DNA of 64,000 nt from Acinetobacter pollinis (lineage in GTDB: Bacteria; Pseudomonadota; Gammaproteobacteria; Pseudomonadales; Moraxellaceae): positions 107,505 through 171,504 of the forward strand of contig NZ_VTDQ01000001.1 in NCBI RefSeq assembly GCF_015627175.1, written 5' to 3'. Of this stretch, positions 37,138 through 46,712 are shown piece by piece. Numbering within the stretch: position 1 is the stretch's first letter; each line of letters begins with the position of its first letter. The notes under the pieces were generated by a model that searched no databases, had not been told where the DNA came from, and saw only the letters and a program-made list of their open reading frames with translations. The translations under genes were made by a program, and so were the position numbers.

Positions 37138-38619
37138 TTACCAAATATCGCTTTTTACTTTTTTCTTTAATTCAGGATGATCATCCAGTTTAAAGATAGG
37201 GTCCTTAATACCTGCTTTTTGTTGTTTACGGTAATCTTTCAAAAGAACCATAACAAAAGGCATAAGAAGTAAAATAGCTGCGAGGTTCAATGTTGCCATA
37301 ATACCCATAGATAAATCGGCCATTGCCCATACAAGAGGTACACTTGTAATTGCACCAAAATATACCATGCATAAGACTAATATACGGAAGATAAACATTA
37401 CCTTACGGTTATTTTTAATAAACTGCATATTTCCTTCTGCATATGCATAGTTACCTAAGATTGCAGAATAACAGAATAAGAATAATAAGAATGCGAGTAA
37501 ATCACCGCCCCAAGGCCCCAACTGACTCTCTAAAGCACGTTGTGTTAATTGAACACCAACAAAGCCTTTTTCTGTATAAGCACCAGAAATCAAAATAATC
37601 ATCGCTGTACTTGTACATACAATAAAAGTATCTACAAATACACCCAACATTTGAACAAGACCTTGGTTTACTGGATGCGGAACATCAGATGCAGCAGCAG
37701 CATTAGGTGCAGAACCCATACCTGCTTCATTAGAGAACAAGCCACGCTTTACACCCTGCATTAATGCCATTGAGACCATGCTTCCAAAGAAACCGCCAGC
37801 AGCAGCATCAAACTGAAATGCTTTTGTGAAAATTAAACCAAATAAATGTGGTAATTGTTCATAGTTAATAATTGCAATATAAAAAGCAACGCCTAAATAT
37901 AGACCTGCCTTTAACGGTACAAACAACTCTGAAAAGCGTGCAATACGATTAATACCACCAAAAATAGCAATACCAATAAGGAATACGAGTACAATTCCAA
38001 CCCAAGATACAGGGAAGTTAAAGCTACCCATTGGAATAGAAATATTATACTTATTCCATCCCCATGCATGAGAAGATGCATCAATCATGGCATTGGCTTG
38101 TACAGAATTAAATACAAATCCGTAGGCCAAAATCATAGCCAATGCAAAGAGAATACCGAATGACTTACTTTTTAAACCATTGGTAATATAATAAGCTGGT
38201 CCACCACGGAAACGTTGATTTTTTGGATCACGTATTTTAAATAATTGTGCAAGTGTAGACTCAACGAATGCTGAACTCATACCTACCAATGCAGTAACCC
38301 ACATCCAGAAAATTGCACCCGGCCCCCCAATCGCAATTGCAATTGCTACGCCACCGATGTTACCTACACCTACACGGCTTGCTAAACCTGTTACAAAAGC
38401 TTGAAAGGGAGTTAAACCATGTCGTTTATTATCTTCATTCTCACTACGACTGCTTTTCATAACCCGAATACTTTCTAAGAACATTCGGATTTGTACACCA
38501 CCTGTTGCGATTGTATAAATAACACCCACAGACAGTAGGAAAATAATTAAGAAGTCCCAAAGTGGATCATTAAGGTGGTTGATCCAACCCATGAGTAAAT
38601 CATTTAATTCCTGATTCAT
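37138..38619 (-). CDS. Sodium:amino acid symporter (AGCS family)
   Basis: A 493-residue inner-membrane protein of the alanine/glycine:cation symporter family. Conserved stretches are GLTPFQAFVTGLASRVGVGN followed by IGGVAIAI, FRGGPAYYI, and the SNEAGMGSAPNAAAA motif that forms part of the substrate and sodium site. About ten to eleven helices. Alanine or glycine is the usual substrate; the exact one is not certain. A good AAGGACGG site precedes the ATG. It stands alone with its own terminator. Confidence 0.93.
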   Translation of the reverse strand: MNQELNDLLMGWINHLNDPLWDFLIIFLLSVGVIYTIATGGVQIRMFLESIRVMKSSRSENEDNKRHGLTPFQAFVTGLASRVGVGNIGGVAIAIAIGGPGAIFWMWVTALVGMSSAFVESTLAQLFKIRDPKNQRFRGGPAYYITNGLKSKSFGILFALAMILAYGFVFNSVQANAMIDASSHAWGWNKYNISIPMGSFNFPVSWVGIVLVFLIGIAIFGGINRIARFSELFVPLKAGLYLGVAFYIAIINYEQLPHLFGLIFTKAFQFDAAAGGFFGSMVSMALMQGVKRGLFSNEAGMGSAPNAAAASDVPHPVNQGLVQMLGVFVDTFIVCTSTAMIILISGAYTEKGFVGVQLTQRALESQLGPWGGDLLAFLLFLFCYSAILGNYAYAEGNMQFIKNNRKVMFIFRILVLCMVYFGAITSVPLVWAMADLSMGIMATLNLAAILLLMPFVMVLLKDYRKQQKAGIKDPIFKLDDHPELKKKVKSDIW

Positions 38620-39299
38620 TCAGACATCCGTCCTTATATAAATATGGCTCTCGAAAGTATCCAAACGTTATAAAAGCACCAAGTTATTCGCACATTAATT
38701 ATAATGATGATATTTGGTACTATTTCTTGTCTTATGCGATGACCTATTTGGGATGCAATAAACAAAAAACAAACGTAGAACTGTACTCGATGCAATAGAT
38801 GTCGGTCTACTTACTATTTAGAAAGTACCCTTCAAACATTTCGCCAGAACTTAAAAGCCTGTTCTTAGATTTCGTTTCTCTGCCTATAATATCAATGGTC
38901 AAAAAACCTTATTGATATATATAAATATATAACAATTATTACGAAATCTAAGAACACCTTAAACGTAAAAAACACGCAATTATACGCATACCAGCCTTTA
39001 AACCAAATTTTTTTCTTAAATTGAAGAGAACTTTTATAGGTTAGATTAGTCTTTTTTGAACATTTACTCAGGATTTTAATGTCGATTTCAAAAAGATATT
39101 TTTTAAATTTAATTCTTAAAAACATACATTTAGAACAACAATATACAAATATCAAACAGCTTTTCTTAAAAACCTATAAATGACAAATATTGAAACAATT
39201 TTTAGTAAAGAAATTCATATATCGCGATTTATTAATACGCTATTGTTCTATAAGTGTTATATATATCACAAAACAATGAAACTAACCTAAGGTACACGG
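38620..39299. other. Long non-coding gap with palindromic element
   Basis: 680 bases without a convincing gene, between the minus-strand symporter and the plus-strand nitroreductase, so both promoters should lie here. The AT-rich right half holds a lysine- and phenylalanine-rich frame on the minus strand (38892-39155) that I take to be chance. The main visible structure is the palindrome at 38860-38956. I see no tRNA, riboswitch or terminator. Confidence 0.6.
38860..38956. repeat. 97-bp imperfect palindrome with 16-bp terminal arms
   Basis: TGTTCTTAGATTTCGT (38860-38875) and ACGAAATCTAAGAACA (38941-38956) are exact inverse complements. Inside them ATATCAAT and ATTGATAT form a second, nested pair. 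Size and terminal repeats resemble a miniature inverted-repeat element, but I see no clear target-site duplication. Confidence 0.6.
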
Positions 39300-40004
39300 A
39301 TGGATAATATACAATATATTGTTGATGAAGTTATTGGATCACGTCACTCTGTGAGAGCATTCTTACCAGATCAACCTGTTTCCAAATCAATCATTGAAAG
39401 TATTCTTGCAGTCTCCTCACGCGCTCCATCTGGCACAAATACACAACCTTGGAAAGTCTACGTCGTTAGTGGAAAAAAAAGAGATGAGATTGTTGAAAAA
39501 GTTTGTAACGCACAACTTCAAGTAAATGCAGATCCTTCATTAAAGGAGCAATATACGGAAACTTTTTCCTATTATCCTGAAAAATGGATTTCTCCTTATA
39601 TCGACAGACGACGTGAAAATGGCTGGGGACTATACGGATTACTTAATATTCAACGTGGCGAAAAAGAGAAAATGGCTGCACAACAATTGCGTAACTATAA
39701 ATTGTTCGATGCGCCTGTAGGTATATTTGTAACTGTGAACAAAGCAATGGGTATTGGCGCAAAAATGGATATTGCCATGATGCTACAAAATATTATGCTC
39801 AGTGCCAAAGCAAGAGGTCTAGACACCTGTCCTCAAGCTGCATGGAACCATTTTCATCAAATTGTTTTAGATAGTTTAAACGCGCCTGATGATGAAGAGC
39901 TGGTATGTACCATCGCGCTAGGATATGCAGATAAAAATGCACCCGTAAATACCTTTCATACGCCACGTGAACCAGTCGAAAACTTTACAACTTTCTTAGA
40001 ATAG
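39300..40004 (+). CDS. Nitroreductase family protein
   Basis: A 234-residue FMN-dependent oxidoreductase fold. The N-terminal SRHSVRAFLPDQPVSKSIIE and SSRAPSGTNTQPWKVYVVSG segments bind FMN and mark the family. LGYADKNAPVN near the end is also typical. Natural substrate is unknown. It is preceded by the 680-base gap and is probably transcribed alone. Confidence 0.9.
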   Translation: MDNIQYIVDEVIGSRHSVRAFLPDQPVSKSIIESILAVSSRAPSGTNTQPWKVYVVSGKKRDEIVEKVCNAQLQVNADPSLKEQYTETFSYYPEKWISPYIDRRRENGWGLYGLLNIQRGEKEKMAAQQLRNYKLFDAPVGIFVTVNKAMGIGAKMDIAMMLQNIMLSAKARGLDTCPQAAWNHFHQIVLDSLNAPDDEELVCTIALGYADKNAPVNTFHTPREPVENFTTFLE

Positions 40005-40178
40005 TCATCGAAGACCAAGATTTTTCTACAGCTTCTCATGTTTTTTAAGGCAAAATAAGGGATATTCTGGTATGAATATTCATATTTTTTAGCCCATCTC
40101 TCTATCATCTTTTCAGTTATAATAAGATGGGATTAGAAACTTAAATTTCATGAGAAGTTTTTATGAGGAATCAGGTCA

Positions 40179-42353
40179 TTGAATATTGGGCTTAAGCGTG
40201 TTCGTCAGATTAAATATCGTGCCTCTTTACTTTATAACCTCCGAATGGCAATCGCCTTTTTGGGCACTGCATTTATTCCATACTTCTTAAATTTTCAGAT
40301 TGCGACTATTCCGCTCACTTTAGGGGTTGTTGCAGCAGGTCTCAGTGATATTGACGATCGTTTTACCGTTCGAATTATGAATCTTGCTTATACCTATTTA
40401 GGCTTTTTCATTGCGGCGAGTGCGATTCAACTTCTCTTTCCCTACCCAATCATCTTCGCTATCAGTTTACTATTTGCTTGCATATGCTGGGTTTTACTTG
40501 GCTCTCTAGGTCGACGTTACGCTACGATTTCTTATGGCTGCCTTGTTGTCTCTGTATATAGTATGCTTGGTGTACACTTATTTGACACTTGGTATATACA
40601 ACCTTCTTTATTGATTATTGGCGCAATTTGGTATGGTATTTTATCGACCATCAGTTACTTAATCTTTCCTATTCAACCCGTACAAGAAAAACTTGCACTC
40701 AGTTACTCCTCTCTAGGCAATTTTCTATTTGCCAAAGCAAACTTATTCGATGTCGACATGACAGATGAAAGTTATAAACAAAGCTGGATCGATCTATCGT
40801 TAGAAAACAGTAAGCTTATTCAGCTATTTAATGAAATGAAAATTTCACTGCTCACGCGCCTTAAAGGAGATCGAGGAAGAAAAAGTACACGGCGTAGCTT
40901 ACAATATTATTTTGTTGCACAAGATATTCACGAAAGAGCAGATTCATCGCATATCGACTATCAAGTTTTAGTGGAATACTTTAAACATAGCGATATTATT
41001 TTTCGCTTCCAGAGGATTTTATCTCTACAGGGCAAAGCTTGCAAAGATCTCAGCGACAGCATTCGACACCGCACAAAGTATGAACATAACATTCGATTTA
41101 AACAGGCCTTCGAAAACCTTAACCTGTCATTAAAGCAATTAAGACAAGATTATCCCAACGATCCAATGTGGGTTAATGCCTTACACTCCCTTTATAAAAA
41201 CCTAAAGTCTATAGATAGTCAGTTAATTAATCTCGAAACTGAACAAGCGATAAATATCGGAACAAGCCAGCAAGAGAGTCTACTTCTTAAAGATGATGAT
41301 TTAAAAGGTTTTTCAGATATCGTACTACGCATTAAACAGAATTTTACACCTGAGTCTGTTTTATTTAGACATGCGATTCGCATTGGTATCGTCTTATTTT
41401 TTGCATATATTTTTATTCAAACAACGCATATTACTTATGGTTTTTGGATATTACTCACTGCATTATTTGTTAGCCAACCCAATTTTAATGCAACGAAACG
41501 ACGTTTAAGACTACGAATTATTGGCACGCTAATGGGTGTGATTGTAGGTTTTGGGATTTTATATTTTATTCCTTCAACTGAAGGGCAGCTCACATTACTG
41601 GTGATTAGTGGTATCTTATTCTTCGAGCTTCGTAGTAAACAATATGCTCAAGCCACTGCATTTATTACAATTCTAGCATTAATCAATTTCAATTTAGATG
41701 GTGGCTTTGGCTATAGTGCAGCCTTACCAAGGCTATTAGATACAATGATTGGTTGTTTCTTTGCTTGGCTAGGTGTTACTTTCATTTTTCCAGATTGGAA
41801 ATTTAGACGATTGCCTAGAAATATTAAAAAAGCATTCCAAGCACAGTGCGACTATTTAAATGAGGTTGTAAAGCAATACCATCATGGAAAAAGTAATAGT
41901 CTAGACTATCGTTTTACACGTCGCGCAGCACATAATAGTGATGCAGAATTGGCATCTGTTATTTCAACATTAGCCACTGAACCTTTTTATAATGCTTCGA
42001 AAAAGACACAGTCTTTTGACTTACTCTGCTTAAACCATACCTTATTAAGCTATATTGCAGCACTCGGTGCCCACCGAGAAAAAATTGAAGATCCTGATAT
42101 TTTAAAATTGCTTGATCAAGCACTCAGTGATATTACAGGCGTGCTACTACATGATGAAATGCCAGACTTAACAGTAAGTAATGTTTTACAAAACATTCGA
42201 GAGCGCTTGTCCCAAGACGATGCGAATGATCAACTTGCGATTGTCATTTTACAGCAATTGTCGTTAATGTTTGGTATTCTAGGACAGTTAAGAACGCTTA
42301 AACAAAGTTTAAGTTATGAACAAGACGACTCTAGTGCGTTTGCATCTCTTTAA
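40179..42353 (+). CDS. yccS: YccS-like inner-membrane protein (FUSC family)
   Basis: A 724-residue protein with two blocks of hydrophobic helices (residues ~25-165 and ~400-525), each followed by a cytoplasmic alpha-helical region. This is the duplicated architecture of YccS/YhfK and aromatic-acid efflux (FUSC) proteins. Helices of the second block include FILLTALFVSQ-like GFWILLTALFVSQPNFNATK. The start is a TTG at 40179 with a GAGGAATCAGG ribosome region. Role is unknown. Confidence 0.85.
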   Translation: MNIGLKRVRQIKYRASLLYNLRMAIAFLGTAFIPYFLNFQIATIPLTLGVVAAGLSDIDDRFTVRIMNLAYTYLGFFIAASAIQLLFPYPIIFAISLLFACICWVLLGSLGRRYATISYGCLVVSVYSMLGVHLFDTWYIQPSLLIIGAIWYGILSTISYLIFPIQPVQEKLALSYSSLGNFLFAKANLFDVDMTDESYKQSWIDLSLENSKLIQLFNEMKISLLTRLKGDRGRKSTRRSLQYYFVAQDIHERADSSHIDYQVLVEYFKHSDIIFRFQRILSLQGKACKDLSDSIRHRTKYEHNIRFKQAFENLNLSLKQLRQDYPNDPMWVNALHSLYKNLKSIDSQLINLETEQAINIGTSQQESLLLKDDDLKGFSDIVLRIKQNFTPESVLFRHAIRIGIVLFFAYIFIQTTHITYGFWILLTALFVSQPNFNATKRRLRLRIIGTLMGVIVGFGILYFIPSTEGQLTLLVISGILFFELRSKQYAQATAFITILALINFNLDGGFGYSAALPRLLDTMIGCFFAWLGVTFIFPDWKFRRLPRNIKKAFQAQCDYLNEVVKQYHHGKSNSLDYRFTRRAAHNSDAELASVISTLATEPFYNASKKTQSFDLLCLNHTLLSYIAALGAHREKIEDPDILKLLDQALSDITGVLLHDEMPDLTVSNVLQNIRERLSQDDANDQLAIVILQQLSLMFGILGQLRTLKQSLSYEQDDSSAFASL

Positions 42354-42421
42354 AAGATGCTCACGCCTAAACCTGATTAAATGGTACACTTTTTAAAGTT
42401 TAATATCTGTAAAGATTCACT

Positions 42422-42982
42422 ATGACAGCTAAAAATTTATATGCATACACTTTACAACCAGTAAGTTATGAAGTGTCTGAAGCAGAACAACGAAATGCCC
42501 AACTCACCATTTGGCGCAGTACAAATAAAATTGGTATGAAAGCTTGGGCAATTATGGGCGTTGTCGTTTTACTTTCAATTTTAGGTATTGTTTTAATAAA
42601 AAATTATTCTACTATTTTTTGCTGGGTTGCTCTTGCCTGTGTGGCAATCTATCTACTTATACGAAAATACGGATTAGAGTGGTATGTAAAAAGAAAAATG
42701 AATGAGTTCCCTACTCAAGACATTAAAGGCATACGACTAGGTGTACAACCCTCAGGTATTGTAATGCGCCAGAAAGTAGGACTACAAGAAGGTGTCGGAT
42801 CTGTTGGCTGGAAAGATATGTACGAATGGTACGATACACCAGATTTTTTACTCATTAACTTTAAGCTAAAAGATCAACAAGGTGCATACATTTTACCAAA
42901 ACGTATGGATAGCAAAAACTTTGCCTTTTCAACAATTCGTAAGCATTTAAAAGAATCTGTTGGACAGCCTAAAAATATTTAA
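42422..42982 (+). CDS. YcxB-like membrane protein
   Basis: The 186-residue product has two adjacent hydrophobic helices at about residues 42-60 and 63-80, between soluble ends. The C-terminal part, with WKDMYEWYDTPDFLLINF and YILPKRMDS, fits the YcxB-like C-terminal domain that follows such a helix pair. Function unknown. It follows the YccS-like gene by about 68 bases and ends at a terminator, so the two may be co-expressed. Confidence 0.72.
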   Translation: MTAKNLYAYTLQPVSYEVSEAEQRNAQLTIWRSTNKIGMKAWAIMGVVVLLSILGIVLIKNYSTIFCWVALACVAIYLLIRKYGLEWYVKRKMNEFPTQDIKGIRLGVQPSGIVMRQKVGLQEGVGSVGWKDMYEWYDTPDFLLINFKLKDQQGAYILPKRMDSKNFAFSTIRKHLKESVGQPKNI

Positions 42983-42987
42983 ATTTA

Positions 42988-43018
42988 AAAAAACTCCTTT
43001 TTTAAAAGGAGTTTTTTT
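42988..43018 (+). terminator. Terminator after the YcxB-like gene
   Basis: ACTCCTTTT-TT-AAAAGGAGT with A-run before and seven T after. Confidence 0.85.
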
Positions 43019-43029
43019 CATCTAAAAAA

Positions 43030-43048
43030 ATAAATGATAATTAATGCC
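43030..43048. promoter_or_regulatory. Possible Fur box before the PepSY reductase
   Basis: ATAAATGATAATTAATGCC matches 12 of 19 Fur consensus positions, with the central AATGATAAT intact. It lies about 90 bases before the start codon. Confidence 0.4.
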
Positions 43049-43138
43049 ATATGTAAAATAATAACATTTAGATTCAATAATTCGTTATAATCGCCAAATA
43101 TTTATACGCTATCTCTTCTTTATTGTCAGTATTTACTT

Positions 43139-45661
43139 ATGCTAAAAAAGACCCTCTTCCAACTCCATTGGTTCTTCGGGATTACAGCAGGTCTCATCTT
43201 ATCCATTACTGGTGTTACAGGTGCGCTCTACTCTTACGATCAACAAATTTTAAAATGGTTTAACCAAGATAGTTATGTTGTTCAAGTTGCAGATTCCCCT
43301 AAGCTTACACCAGATCAAATTTATCAAAAACTACTCACTAAAGATCCTGAGCTACAAATTAATAGTATTACGATGATGCAAGCACCAGATGCTTCCTCTA
43401 TTGTAAATATAAAAAAAGAGGGAGAGCGTAAAGGTCTAGATCTTATGATTAACCCTTACACCGGTGATACACTTCCTCAAGTTCAAGGAAAAGAAGTCTT
43501 TCAGTTCATTCTCAGACTGCACCGAAATCTTACTTTAGGCCCTGTAGGTACGCAAATTACAGGTGCATGTGCACTCATGCTCATTTACTTTGTCCTAAGC
43601 GGTATCTATCTACGTTGGCCCAAAAAACATACTTTAAAACAATGGGTCTTTATAAAACCTAAACTTAAAGGTAGAAATTTTATTTGGGATCTACATGCTG
43701 TTGTAGGTACATGGGTTATTGTGTTCTACCTTCTTTTTGCTGTCACAGGATTATATTGGTCTTATGATTGGTGGCGCGATGGCATGTTTAAAGTTATGGG
43801 TGTAGACCGCCCACAGCCTATGCAAATGATGCAAGGTAAAGGTAGCCGTGATGGAGAGCATCAACATAAAATTTCTAACGATGAAGTCACTCAAGCGCTA
43901 TATAAAACATGGAATGGATTTAGTCAGAGCTATGCAAACGGATTTTCTAGTTTAACCTTAACTATTCCTAAAAAAAATAATAATCAGGTCGACCTAACAT
44001 TTGTAGACCCTTCACCACAGCATGAACGTGCACGTAATACCGCAACTTATGACTATGCGACAAATAAAATTGATGCATTGAAGAAATACGAAGATAAAAA
44101 ACTCAATGAAAAAATAATGACTAGCATGCTTCCTGTACATAGAGGAAGTTTCTTTGGACCAATTTGGCAATTTATTGCAATGCTTGCATCTCTTGCTATG
44201 CCCCTATTTTTTGTGACAGGCATTTTGCTATATCTAAAAAGGCGTAAACAAAAGAAACTTACAGCACAGGCCAAACAAAGCCATACCGTATTGCCTAACT
44301 CTAGTACCAATAAAGATGCTTGGCTCATCGTGTATGCTTCACAAACAGGTACTGCAGAACAAATTGCTTGGCATACGTCTGCCAGTTTACAAGAAAAACA
44401 ACAGTTCGTAACGGTCAAAGCAATTCATAAGATAGATGCCACAGATCTTAGCAACCACTCACGTATATTATTCATTATAAGTACGTACGGTACAGGAGAT
44501 GCTCCTGATCTTGCTAGTGGTTTTGTTAAAAAAATAATGACCCAAAAATTAGACTTATCACATCTAAATTATGCAGTACTTGCATTGGGTTCTAAAGAAT
44601 ATGTTGATAGCTATTGTCAATTCGGACATATGGTTAATGAGTGGTTGAAACAACAAAATGCCCTACCATTCTTTCAACCTATAGAAGTTGATAATTTAGA
44701 TCCTAATGCGATCGAGTTATGGTATACCTCTTTAGCTCAAAGCACACAGCTTGATCTAAATATAGTTGAAGAAGACATTCATTTTGAAAACTGTACATTA
44801 CTCGGTAAGAAGCATAGTAATCCTGAAAGCCAAGGTGCTCCAATTTATCTACTTAATTTTGATATACCAACAGACATGACTTGGAAAGCTGGTGATATTG
44901 CTGAAACACAACCAATGAATACTAGAGTGCACATTCAAGCATTTCTTTCTGAAAATAATTTAGATATAAACAATGAGAAATTTTACTCTCTTCTAGCAGA
45001 CAAAGATCTTAAACACTTCTCCACTGATAAACAACTAGAAGACCTACCAACGTTACCTACTAGAGAATATTCAATTGCGAGTATTCCTGAGCAAGGTTAT
45101 TTGCAATTGGTTGTAAGGTTACATTCATCTACCGAAGAGCCTTTCGAATATGGTTTAGGCTCTGGTTGGTTATGTAAATATACAGATATTGGCTCTAAGG
45201 TTGCGCTACGTATTCGAACAAATGAGAATTTCCATTTAATCGCAGATAATAGACCAATTATACTTATTGGGAATGGCACTGGAATTGCTGGTCTTATGAG
45301 TTTATTACAGCAAAGAAAACAGCTTAACTATAAAAATAATTGGCTAATTTTTGGTGAGCGTCAAAAAGGCAAAGACTTCACCTATCAAGCTGAATTAGAA
45401 AATCTACAGAGTATGGATTACTTAGTACATTTAGATCTCGCATTCTCTAGAGATGCAGATAATGGATATTATGTACAACATAAACTCAAACATCAGGCTT
45501 TAGAGCTTAAAAAATGGGTCTCAGAAGGTGCCATTATTTATGTGTGTGGAAGTATTAATACGATGGCACGTGAAGTAGATGAAATGCTTATTCATATTTT
45601 AGGCGAAGAACTCGTAGATGAATTAAGAGAGACAGATCGCTATAAACGAGATGTCTATTAA
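43139..45661 (+). CDS. PepSY-flavodoxin-reductase fusion (probable ferric/siderophore reductase)
   Basis: An 840-residue inner-membrane fusion. Residues ~1-380 are a PepSY transmembrane module with four helices (LHWFFGITAGLILSITGVTG, near 140-160, 185-208 and 345-370). Residues ~393-535 are a flavodoxin (YASQTGTAEQIA, STYGTGDAPD, LALGSKEY). The remainder is an FAD/NAD(P)H reductase as in sulfite reductase alpha (REYSIASIP, GNGTGIAGLMSLL, GERQKGKDFTYQ, ending RYKRDVY). Related fusions lie with siderophore receptors in Pseudomonas, so reduction of ferric siderophores is the best guess. Confidence 0.88.
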   Translation: MLKKTLFQLHWFFGITAGLILSITGVTGALYSYDQQILKWFNQDSYVVQVADSPKLTPDQIYQKLLTKDPELQINSITMMQAPDASSIVNIKKEGERKGLDLMINPYTGDTLPQVQGKEVFQFILRLHRNLTLGPVGTQITGACALMLIYFVLSGIYLRWPKKHTLKQWVFIKPKLKGRNFIWDLHAVVGTWVIVFYLLFAVTGLYWSYDWWRDGMFKVMGVDRPQPMQMMQGKGSRDGEHQHKISNDEVTQALYKTWNGFSQSYANGFSSLTLTIPKKNNNQVDLTFVDPSPQHERARNTATYDYATNKIDALKKYEDKKLNEKIMTSMLPVHRGSFFGPIWQFIAMLASLAMPLFFVTGILLYLKRRKQKKLTAQAKQSHTVLPNSSTNKDAWLIVYASQTGTAEQIAWHTSASLQEKQQFVTVKAIHKIDATDLSNHSRILFIISTYGTGDAPDLASGFVKKIMTQKLDLSHLNYAVLALGSKEYVDSYCQFGHMVNEWLKQQNALPFFQPIEVDNLDPNAIELWYTSLAQSTQLDLNIVEEDIHFENCTLLGKKHSNPESQGAPIYLLNFDIPTDMTWKAGDIAETQPMNTRVHIQAFLSENNLDINNEKFYSLLADKDLKHFSTDKQLEDLPTLPTREYSIASIPEQGYLQLVVRLHSSTEEPFEYGLGSGWLCKYTDIGSKVALRIRTNENFHLIADNRPIILIGNGTGIAGLMSLLQQRKQLNYKNNWLIFGERQKGKDFTYQAELENLQSMDYLVHLDLAFSRDADNGYYVQHKLKHQALELKKWVSEGAIIYVCGSINTMAREVDEMLIHILGEELVDELRETDRYKRDVY

Positions 45662-45670
45662 AACGAATAT

Positions 45671-45697
45671 AGCCGAGTACATACTCGGCTTTTTTAT
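45671..45697 (+). terminator. Terminator after the PepSY reductase
   Basis: AGCCGAGTA-CA-TACTCGGCT followed by six T, ten bases after the stop codon. Confidence 0.88.
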
Positions 45698-45764
45698 ATT
45701 ATAAAAAGCAGAATAAGATTAATACAAGGATTAGTATATTTTTGGAAATTTTAAAGTTTGGATA

Positions 45765-45840
45765 TGGTGGGCGCTGACGGGATCGAACCGCCGACATTCT
45801 GCTTGTAAGGCAGACGCTCTACCAACTGAGCTAAGCGCCC
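45765..45840 (-). tRNA. tRNA-Val (TAC), copy 1
   Basis: Minus-strand cloverleaf: acceptor GGGCGCT, D-arm AGCTCAGTTGGTAGAGC, anticodon loop CTTACAA, T-arm GGCGGTTCGATCCCGTC, encoded CCA. Identical to the three other Val copies in the array. Confidence 0.97.
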
Positions 45841-45877
45841 TTTTCGTCTGAATAGACTAAAGGATATAAGTCTTAAA

Positions 45878-45954
45878 TGGCGCAACGGACGGGACTCGAA
45901 CCCGCGACCCTCGGCGTGACAGGCCGATATTCTAACCAACTGAACTACCGCTGC
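45878..45954 (-). tRNA. tRNA-Asp (GTC), copy 1, variant acceptor stem
   Basis: Anticodon loop CTGTCAC and T-arm GCGGGTTCGAGTCCCGT. One base differs from the other Asp copies: the 3' acceptor strand is CCGTTGC instead of CCGCTGC, which makes a G-U pair. CCA is encoded. Confidence 0.97.
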
Positions 45955-45991
45955 ATAATCTTTATAAAAGGACTTATTCTTTTATAAGTTA

Positions 45992-46067
45992 TGGTGGGCG
46001 CTGACGGGATCGAACCGCCGACATTCTGCTTGTAAGGCAGACGCTCTACCAACTGAGCTAAGCGCCC
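45992..46067 (-). tRNA. tRNA-Val (TAC), copy 2
   Basis: Same sequence as Val copy 1. The spacers on both sides closely match those around copies 1 and 3. Confidence 0.97.
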
Positions 46068-46102
46068 TTTTCGTCTAAAAAGACAAGGGGATAAGTCTTA
46101 AA

Positions 46103-46179
46103 TGGCGCAGCGGACGGGACTCGAACCCGCGACCCTCGGCGTGACAGGCCGATATTCTAACCAACTGAACTACCGCTGC
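46103..46179 (-). tRNA. tRNA-Asp (GTC), copy 2
   Basis: Anticodon GTC, fully paired acceptor stem (GCAGCGG / CCGCTGC), encoded CCA. Confidence 0.97.
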
Positions 46180-46216
46180 ATAATCTTTATAAAAGGACTT
46201 ATTCTTTTATAAGTTA

Positions 46217-46292
46217 TGGTGGGCGCTGACGGGATCGAACCGCCGACATTCTGCTTGTAAGGCAGACGCTCTACCAACTGAGCTAAGCGCCC
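46217..46292 (-). tRNA. tRNA-Val (TAC), copy 3
   Basis: Same sequence as the other Val copies. The spacer to Asp copy 2 is identical to that between Asp copy 1 and Val copy 2. Confidence 0.97.
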
Positions 46293-46308
46293 AAGCTCTA
46301 TCTGTAAA

Positions 46309-46385
46309 TGGCGCAGCGGACGGGACTCGAACCCGCGACCCTCGGCGTGACAGGCCGATATTCTAACCAACTGAACTACCGCTGC
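46309..46385 (-). tRNA. tRNA-Asp (GTC), copy 3
   Basis: Same sequence as Asp copy 2. It is followed in the + direction by a different spacer and another Asp copy. Confidence 0.97.
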
Positions 46386-46421
46386 ACTTACAGGTATAAC
46401 TTGCACAAACTAAATCTTAAA

Positions 46422-46498
46422 TGGCGCAGCGGACGGGACTCGAACCCGCGACCCTCGGCGTGACAGGCCGATATTCTAACCAACTGAACTACCGCTGC
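46422..46498 (-). tRNA. tRNA-Asp (GTC), copy 4
   Basis: Same sequence as Asp copies 2 and 3. It is adjacent to Asp copy 3, which breaks the Val/Asp alternation. Confidence 0.97.
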
Positions 46499-46520
46499 AC
46501 TTAAGACTTCAACGTAAGAG

Positions 46521-46596
46521 TGGTGGGCGCTGACGGGATCGAACCGCCGACATTCTGCTTGTAAGGCAGACGCTCTACCAACTGAGCTAAGCGCCC
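46521..46596 (-). tRNA. tRNA-Val (TAC), copy 4
   Basis: First tRNA of the minus-strand array. Same sequence as the other Val copies. The promoter should lie in 46597-46712. Confidence 0.97.
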
Positions 46597-46712
46597 TCTA
46601 ACGTGTTTATCGTTTGTGAGGTGCATTATAGAGAATCTATTCGGTGTGTCAAACGCTTTTATCACTCTTTGTATTTTTTTGCGATTAAATGATTAAAAAA
46701 TAAGTCAAAACA

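Noticed and set aside
38892..39155. 87-codon frame on the minus strand
   Set aside because: Low-complexity Phe/Lys/Ile-rich translation, no ribosome site, and it overlaps the palindromic element.
45751..46406. Open frames reading VRISACHAEGRGFESRPLRH in the tRNA array
   Set aside because: These are translations of tRNA-Val and tRNA-Asp sequence, a well-known annotation artefact.
45765..46596. Repeat array that could suggest CRISPR
   Set aside because: The repeats are 76-77 base tRNA genes with cloverleaf folds and CCA ends; the spacers are short and alike, and no cas gene is near.
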